Part shown: positions 6,102 to 9,330 of the stretch, one piece after another | Numbering within the stretch: position 1 is the stretch's first letter | Layout of the letters: each line of letters begins with the position of its first letter | DNA from: Kiritimatiellota bacterium | GTDB taxonomy: Bacteria; Verrucomicrobiota; Lentisphaeria; Victivallales; JAADHT01 | DNA: 9,330 nucleotides | Assembly (NCBI GenBank): GCA_013151705.1 | Contig: JAADHT010000291.1 | Coordinates: 8,830 to 18,159 of the forward strand | Reading direction: 5' to 3' | Notes under the pieces: generated by a model | Seen by the model: the letters and a program-made list of their open reading frames with translations, nothing else | Database searches by the model: none | Told to the model about the DNA's origin: nothing | Made by a program: the position numbers and the translations under genes

Positions 6102-7475
6102 ATGAGAGAAAAAGAGAATTTCAAGTGGTTTGTGGCGGGATTCGCGATTTTCTCGGTTTCTCGGTTTCTGGTGATATACGGATACGACCGCTACTGGTCC
6201 GACGTGGCGCTCTATCACGAGGCGGCGTTCTACGCGGTGGAGAAGGGATACCGCGCCTATCACGACTTTTGGTTTCCCTACCCTCCGATGGCATTGCCTT
6301 TGATCTACGCTCCGATGCTTTTCGCGAAGGAGATATCCGCCTATCGACACTTTTTCCAGTGGGAGATGTTTATTTTCGATTTGGGAGCGGCCGTTTACCT
6401 GGTTTTGTTCATGACGCGGAGGTTGAGAGCGGCTCCGAAACGTGTTTTCATGGCTCTGGCCCTCTATTCGGCGTTCGGAATGTTGACCGGACACCTGATC
6501 TACGACCGCCTGGATATCGTTTTGGGATTTGTCTTCATCTCGTCGCTATACCATTTCACGAGCGACGGATTCGCGTTCGCCGGGAAATGGGTGGCGTACG
6601 TTTTCACTTTACTAGGCGCGTTGGCGAAGGTTGTTCCGTTGCTTTGGACACCCCTATTCGTGATCATCGGTTTTTTCAATCCTTGGAGCGGTGCCCGCGA
6701 ACGCGGGAACTCCGGAAAAGGAATGCTGGGAATTTCGGCCGCGAACTTCGCGGGAGCGTTGGCGCCGGCCGCGGTTCTCGCGGTTTTCGCGCTCGCGATT
6801 TTCGCATACGACGCGGCCACCACCAACGAGAAGGTCGGCAAAGGACTACTGATTATTATGAGTGAGCACGGCGAGCGTGGCATCCAGATGGAGTCCGTTT
6901 GGGCGATGCCGATGGTTTTCGCGAATCTCGCGCGCGAAATCCGCGGCGAAGCGATAAAATTCCATTTGGAGACGACGCGCGGCGCGCAGCACTACAAGAG
7001 CTCCGAACTTTCCTCCGCGTACGTCACGGCCGCGAAATTCGCGGGTTTCGCCGCGCTCGCCGGTATGTTCTGCGCGATATTCGCGGCGGCGGTTTTCAAA
7101 CCTGGTTTCAGGTCGCGGCTATCATCGCCGGAATGGATTCTGACGGCGATGTTGGGCGTTTTGCTGTTCGTCATCGCCACGCAGAGAGTGTTGTCGCCGC
7201 AGTATCTAATCTGGCTGATGCCGGGCGCGGCCGCGGCGGTTTTTATGCGGGACCGCGTGTCATTTCCTGCGCTGTCGCTGTTTTCCGCGATTTTCGCGCT
7301 CACTTATGTTGAATTCGATATTGGCTACGAGGCGCTGACGCGGTCGGAACCTTGGTGTCTGGTGGTTTTGACGCTGCGAAACCTTCTTTTGATTTTGGCG
7401 GCGGCGTTGTTTATGACACTAATATTCAAAAGCGACGGTTACTGTTCAACACTAACTTTCACTAACGAACGCTAA
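6102..7475 (+). CDS. Polytopic membrane glycosyltransferase, GT87 (DUF2029)-like
   Basis: A 457-residue integral membrane protein with about 11-12 hydrophobic segments (roughly 8-27, 62-80, 87-106, 114-131, 135-151, 163-190, 212-235, 306-332, 344-361, 369-383, 386-403 and 417-442). The layout is that of the GT-C fold: an acidic residue in the first extracytoplasmic loop (D34, in YWSDVALYHEAAF), a proline-rich FPYPPMALPL before the second segment, LLGALAKVVP (170-179), and the C-terminal RVLSPQYLIWLMP (362-374). The last is typical of GT87 and related polyprenyl-phosphate-mannose-dependent transferases. It would transfer a sugar from a lipid carrier on the outer face of the inner membrane; donor and acceptor are unknown. 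The ATG follows GGGAG (6092-6096) with a 5-nt spacer. It is divergent from the epimerase operon across about 108 nt. The last residues (STLTFTNER) and the stop fall inside the heptamer repeat at 7450-7476, so the C-terminal tail has been supplied or altered by repeat DNA. Confidence 0.78.
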   Translation: MREKENFKWFVAGFAIFSVSRFLVIYGYDRYWSDVALYHEAAFYAVEKGYRAYHDFWFPYPPMALPLIYAPMLFAKEISAYRHFFQWEMFIFDLGAAVYLVLFMTRRLRAAPKRVFMALALYSAFGMLTGHLIYDRLDIVLGFVFISSLYHFTSDGFAFAGKWVAYVFTLLGALAKVVPLLWTPLFVIIGFFNPWSGARERGNSGKGMLGISAANFAGALAPAAVLAVFALAIFAYDAATTNEKVGKGLLIIMSEHGERGIQMESVWAMPMVFANLAREIRGEAIKFHLETTRGAQHYKSSELSSAYVTAAKFAGFAALAGMFCAIFAAAVFKPGFRSRLSSPEWILTAMLGVLLFVIATQRVLSPQYLIWLMPGAAAAVFMRDRVSFPALSLFSAIFALTYVEFDIGYEALTRSEPWCLVVLTLRNLLLILAAALFMTLIFKSDGYCSTLTFTNER

Positions 7476-7574
7476 CGGCAAAACATCCACGTTAAAATTT
7501 AAGACACACCGTTTAGCGGTCCGGTTCGGACCGCTAAACATTGATTTGTTAGCGCCAGTTAGTGTTTGTTAGTG
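7450..7574. repeat. Symmetrical heptamer array: three direct, three inverted, 10-bp spacing
   Basis: The left arm has CACTAAC at 7450-7456 and 7460-7466, then CGCTAAC at 7470-7476. The right arm has the reverse complements GTTAGCG (7548-7554), GTTAGTG (7558-7564) and GTTAGTG (7568-7574). All units start exactly 10 bp apart, and the order is mirrored, so the array is symmetrical about position 7512. The flanking TTCAAC (7445-7450) and GTTGAA (7575-7580) extend the arms with one gap. The left arm overlaps the end of the GT87-like gene and supplies its TAA stop; the right arm lies upstream of rnd. The 10-bp spacing puts all units on one face of the helix, which could suit a binding protein or reflect an imperfectly palindromic mobile element. 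Confidence 0.7.
7511..7539. terminator. Perfect 12-bp hairpin inside the heptamer array
   Basis: GTTTAGCGGTCC (7511-7522) and GGACCGCTAAAC (7528-7539) form a perfect 12-bp stem with a 5-nt loop (GGTTC). It lies 35 nt after the GT87-like stop and 146 nt before the rnd start, so it could terminate the upstream transcript. Only a broken T-rich stretch (ATTGATTTGTT) follows on the plus strand, and reading the minus strand gives no long T run. The stem is off-centre by about 13 bp relative to the heptamer array, so the hairpin and array may be nested separate elements. Confidence 0.5.
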
Positions 7575-7685
7575 GTTGAAAAAGGTGCTGAGTGGTTACA
7601 AGTGACGGGAAACAGCCTGAAACCCAAATCCCTGGGAATCCAGGTGAAAAGCAAGAAAATAAACAATCAAAAACAGGATAAGAAA

Positions 7686-8813
7686 ATGAGTTACGACGAC
7701 GGTTATATTGACAGGGAGGAGGATTTGCTTCGATTGACGGACAAATTGAGGAGCGAGGATGTGATAGCGGTGGACATGGAGTCCAACGGATTTTTCCGCT
7801 ATCCCGAATCCGTATGCCTCATTCAAATCGGATTCGGCGGCGGACAATTTCTGATTGACACCGTCGTTATGAAAAACATAGACCCGCTACTCGCGATTCT
7901 CGCGGACCCGGACAGAGTGTGCGTTCTGCACAGTTGCTCCTACGACGTGTCGAGTTTCAAACGCGACTACGAGTGCGAATTCGGCGAATTGTACGACACC
8001 GCCATCGCCGCGGCGTTCCTCGGTTTGGACAGACTGGGGCTCGATTCCGTTCTAAAGGCGACGATTGGCGTGGATATTCCGAAAAACAAAAAGTTGCAAC
8101 GCTGCGACTGGACAGTCCGTCCGTTGAGATCGGAGCAGATAGCCTACGCCAAATCCGACGTGAAATTTCTGCGGGAGCTGCGCGAGGTCCAAATCAAACG
8201 GTTGAGCGAGCTCGGACGAATGGAATGGGTGGAGGAGGAGAACGAGATCGCTAAATCCGCGGCGTACAATCCTCCGGCGCCACCCGAAACGGCGTTTTTG
8301 AAGGCGAAACGGGTGAACACCCTATCTCCGCGCGGCAAAGCGGTTTACAAGGAGGTGTTTCTCTATCGGGACGAAGTTGCGTTGAGGAGAGGCAGACCGC
8401 CGTTCATGGTATTTTCAAACGATTTGATTAAGAGCATAGCGCTGCATTGCGAAACCACCGGGAATCCTCTTGACAGGAGCGTAAAGCTTCCGCTGCCGTA
8501 TATCAAAGGCATAAACGCCGCCGTTCTCCGGGGTCTCGAGGCGCCTCCGATTGATGACATCCCGCCAACTCGGCGGCGCCCGAGGTTGGACGGCAAGCAG
8601 ATGGCGTTTTTCAAACAGCTCAAACGGATACGGTCCGAGCTGGGAGAGCGCTTGAACTTGGATCCGGCTCTTTTGTGGCGGATGTCGCATTTGGAGAAAC
8701 TAGCGGGATGCGCGAGTCGAAAGGAGGCGGAGGCCGCCATCGCCGACGGTGAGCCGCGGGGCTGGCAGATTCAAAATTTCGCAGCTGAATTCCTGCGGCC
8801 ATTCGAAACATAG
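7686..8813 (+). CDS. rnd: Ribonuclease D (3'-5' exoribonuclease)
   Basis: RNase D trims 3' extensions of tRNA precursors and other small stable RNAs in the cytoplasm, using two metal ions. From the chosen ATG the protein is 375 residues, the same length as E. coli RNase D. The DEDDy exonuclease motifs are intact: Exo I VDMES with D30 and E32, Exo II HSCSYD with D87, and Exo III YAKSD with Y154 and D158. The family signature LQRCDW (137-142) precedes Exo III. Two HRDC domains follow: about 205-285 (LSPRGKAVYKEVFLYRDE onward) and about 300-373. The frame is open upstream to a TTG at 7566, which lies inside the inverted heptamers. The ATG at 7686 is preferred because AGGA (7675-7678) sits 7 nt upstream, the length fits the family, and the 40-codon extension is low-complexity and Lys/Gln rich. 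It appears monocistronic. Confidence 0.93.
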   Translation: MSYDDGYIDREEDLLRLTDKLRSEDVIAVDMESNGFFRYPESVCLIQIGFGGGQFLIDTVVMKNIDPLLAILADPDRVCVLHSCSYDVSSFKRDYECEFGELYDTAIAAAFLGLDRLGLDSVLKATIGVDIPKNKKLQRCDWTVRPLRSEQIAYAKSDVKFLRELREVQIKRLSELGRMEWVEEENEIAKSAAYNPPAPPETAFLKAKRVNTLSPRGKAVYKEVFLYRDEVALRRGRPPFMVFSNDLIKSIALHCETTGNPLDRSVKLPLPYIKGINAAVLRGLEAPPIDDIPPTRRRPRLDGKQMAFFKQLKRIRSELGERLNLDPALLWRMSHLEKLAGCASRKEAEAAIADGEPRGWQIQNFAAEFLRPFET

Positions 8814-9039
8814 TTCCGAATTATTGGCCTGGCACGAATCCATAGTTTCGCATGCGCGACGCTTTTCGGTTCCGTTGCCGCTCGTTGAGCTTTTGGGGGG
8901 GCGTAGGTGGAAATACCTACTTGCCAGAGAAGATGGAGAAACTTCATATTATATTACATTTTAATAATTAACGACTTTTTTTTGAGATTTTTCACAGATT
9001 CAGATTTCTCTTTATTCACAACATATCCAACGGAGATTC

Positions 9040-9111
9040 CGGCGTCGCCGGGACTAATCAAGATTATCCGCATATGACGCTGATCATCTCGGATAAAACA
9101 AATTCCTATAC
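9040..9111. repeat. Degenerate intergenic repeat, copy B
   Basis: Shares GTCGCCGGGA (9044-9053), AATCAA (9056-9061) and the 14-mer ACAAATTCCTATAC (9098-9111) with copy A at 74-140, in the same order and orientation. Between them lies an inverted repeat TTATCCG (9064-9070) / CGGATAA (9090-9096). This is different in sequence from copy A's inverted repeat but occupies the same place. Confidence 0.55.
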
Positions 9112-9157
9112 AATTACGCCTCGTCACCAGAAAAAGTGGGTTCCGACAGGTATAAAT

Positions 9158-9179
9158 AGTCTCATTGTTATTTGAGACT
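9158..9179. repeat. 7-bp inverted repeat in AT-rich DNA
   Basis: AGTCTCA (9158-9164) and TGAGACT (9173-9179) pair perfectly around an 8-nt loop (TTGTTATT). No long T run follows directly. It may be a terminator, an operator, or part of a repeat element together with the TCCAATATC copies just downstream. Confidence 0.4.
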
Positions 9180-9255
9180 CAAATAATTGAATGTCCAATA
9201 TCGAATAAGGAATATCCAATATCCAAGGAGGGAAACGGGAAAAAAGCCCCTTTTA

Positions 9256-9287
9256 AAGTGAATCTTGATTGAATTTCTTATTCACTT
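9256..9287. repeat. 8-bp inverted repeat, possible terminator for a minus-strand gene
   Basis: AAGTGAAT (9256-9263) and ATTCACTT (9280-9287) pair perfectly around a 16-nt loop. Read on the minus strand it lies 17 nt after the possible TAA at 9305-9307 and is followed by AAAAGGGGCTTTTTT, so it could end a gene entering from the right. The large loop makes this a weak terminator. Confidence 0.35.
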
Positions 9288-9330
9288 CTTCGGTTGGGTG
9301 TTCGTTATTGCTCCGCAATCTCTACGAGGA

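Larger units (their letters stand above)
8814..9330. other. Repeat-rich intergenic region without a complete gene
   Basis: No convincing complete gene is seen in these 517 nt. After the rnd stop there is a hairpin GTAGGT/ACCTAC (8903-8908/8915-8920), then AT-rich DNA with a T run (about 8975-8984) that may end the rnd transcript. Then come repeat copy B (9040-9111), an inverted repeat at 9158-9179, the direct repeat TCCAATATC (9194-9202 and 9215-9223), and an inverted repeat at 9256-9287. At the far edge a minus frame ends in LVEIAEQ and a TAA at 9305-9307; it could be the tail of a gene entering from the right, but only seven codons are visible. Confidence 0.5.

Noticed and set aside
6098..6865. 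255-codon frame in another phase within the GT87-like gene
   Set aside because: Arg/Gly-rich composition typical of an out-of-phase shadow; the overlapping frame encodes clear membrane segments and family motifs.
7450..7574. Integron attC-like site (inverted GTTAG/CTAAC boxes around a hairpin)
   Set aside because: The boxes do not fit RYYYAAC and GTTRRRY, the units are triplicated at 10 bp, and no integrase or cassette series is present in the window.
7450..7574. CRISPR array
   Set aside because: Units are 7 bp with 3-bp gaps and are mirrored, with no spacer-length unique segments and no cas genes.
7566..7685. N-terminal extension of RNase D from a TTG start
   Set aside because: It starts within repeat DNA, lacks a ribosome binding site, and is low-complexity; the ATG at 7686 has AGGA 7 nt upstream and gives the family length.
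8749..8964. 71-codon plus-strand frame overlapping the end of rnd
   Set aside because: It begins inside rnd in another frame and has no visible ribosome binding site or recognisable motif; the part beyond rnd (8814-8964) might be a remnant but cannot be supported.

Overview
The window looks like chromosomal DNA of a bacterium of moderate GC content. Genes lie on both strands in short operons, starts are mostly preceded by GGA/GAGG-type ribosome binding sites, and the 3'-5' exoribonuclease is RNase D. No rRNA, tRNA, CRISPR array, transposase, integrase or phage gene is visible. The gene content (tandem GH130 proteins, two HAD hydrolases, a CDP-tyvelose-type epimerase, a GT87-like membrane glycosyltransferase) points to carbohydrate and cell-surface glycan metabolism. 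I cannot assign a phylum; repeat-rich intergenic DNA would fit an uncultured environmental lineage, but that is only an impression.

Layout. Bases 1-190 are non-coding or a gene edge and hold a degenerate intergenic repeat (copy A). Positions 191-2082 carry two same-length (314 aa) GH130-family proteins in tandem, 2 nt apart. The second keeps the usual family motifs; the first has substitutions at several of the most conserved polar positions. A convergent gap with two hairpins follows. A HAD hydrolase lies on the minus strand (2238-2990). A gene-poor stretch (2991-3456) then separates it from a divergent plus-strand NagD-like (HAD IIA) phosphatase (3457-4323).

On the minus strand, an operon read from 5993 to 4454 encodes an unrecognised 149-residue helical protein and, 7 nt later, a 360-residue NAD-dependent epimerase of the CDP-paratose/tyvelose type. 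Divergent from it, 6102-7475 encodes a polytopic GT87-like glycosyltransferase. Its last codons and stop lie inside a symmetrical repeat structure (7450-7574) made of three heptamers spaced 10 bp apart, a central region with a perfect 12-bp hairpin, and three inverted heptamers. RNase D (rnd, 7686-8813) follows. The last 517 bases have no convincing complete gene but contain copy B of the intergenic repeat, two more inverted repeats and a short direct repeat.

How the genes may work together: a GH130 phosphorylase would release mannose-1-phosphate, HAD enzymes commonly dephosphorylate sugar phosphates, and an epimerase plus a lipid-linked-sugar-dependent transferase would suit glycan assembly. 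Orientation and spacing tie together only the GH130 pair and the epimerase/149-aa pair; any wider pathway is inference. I found no clear new defence or mobile system. The items most worth a second look are the altered GH130 paralogue, the heptamer/hairpin array and the repeat found at both window ends.
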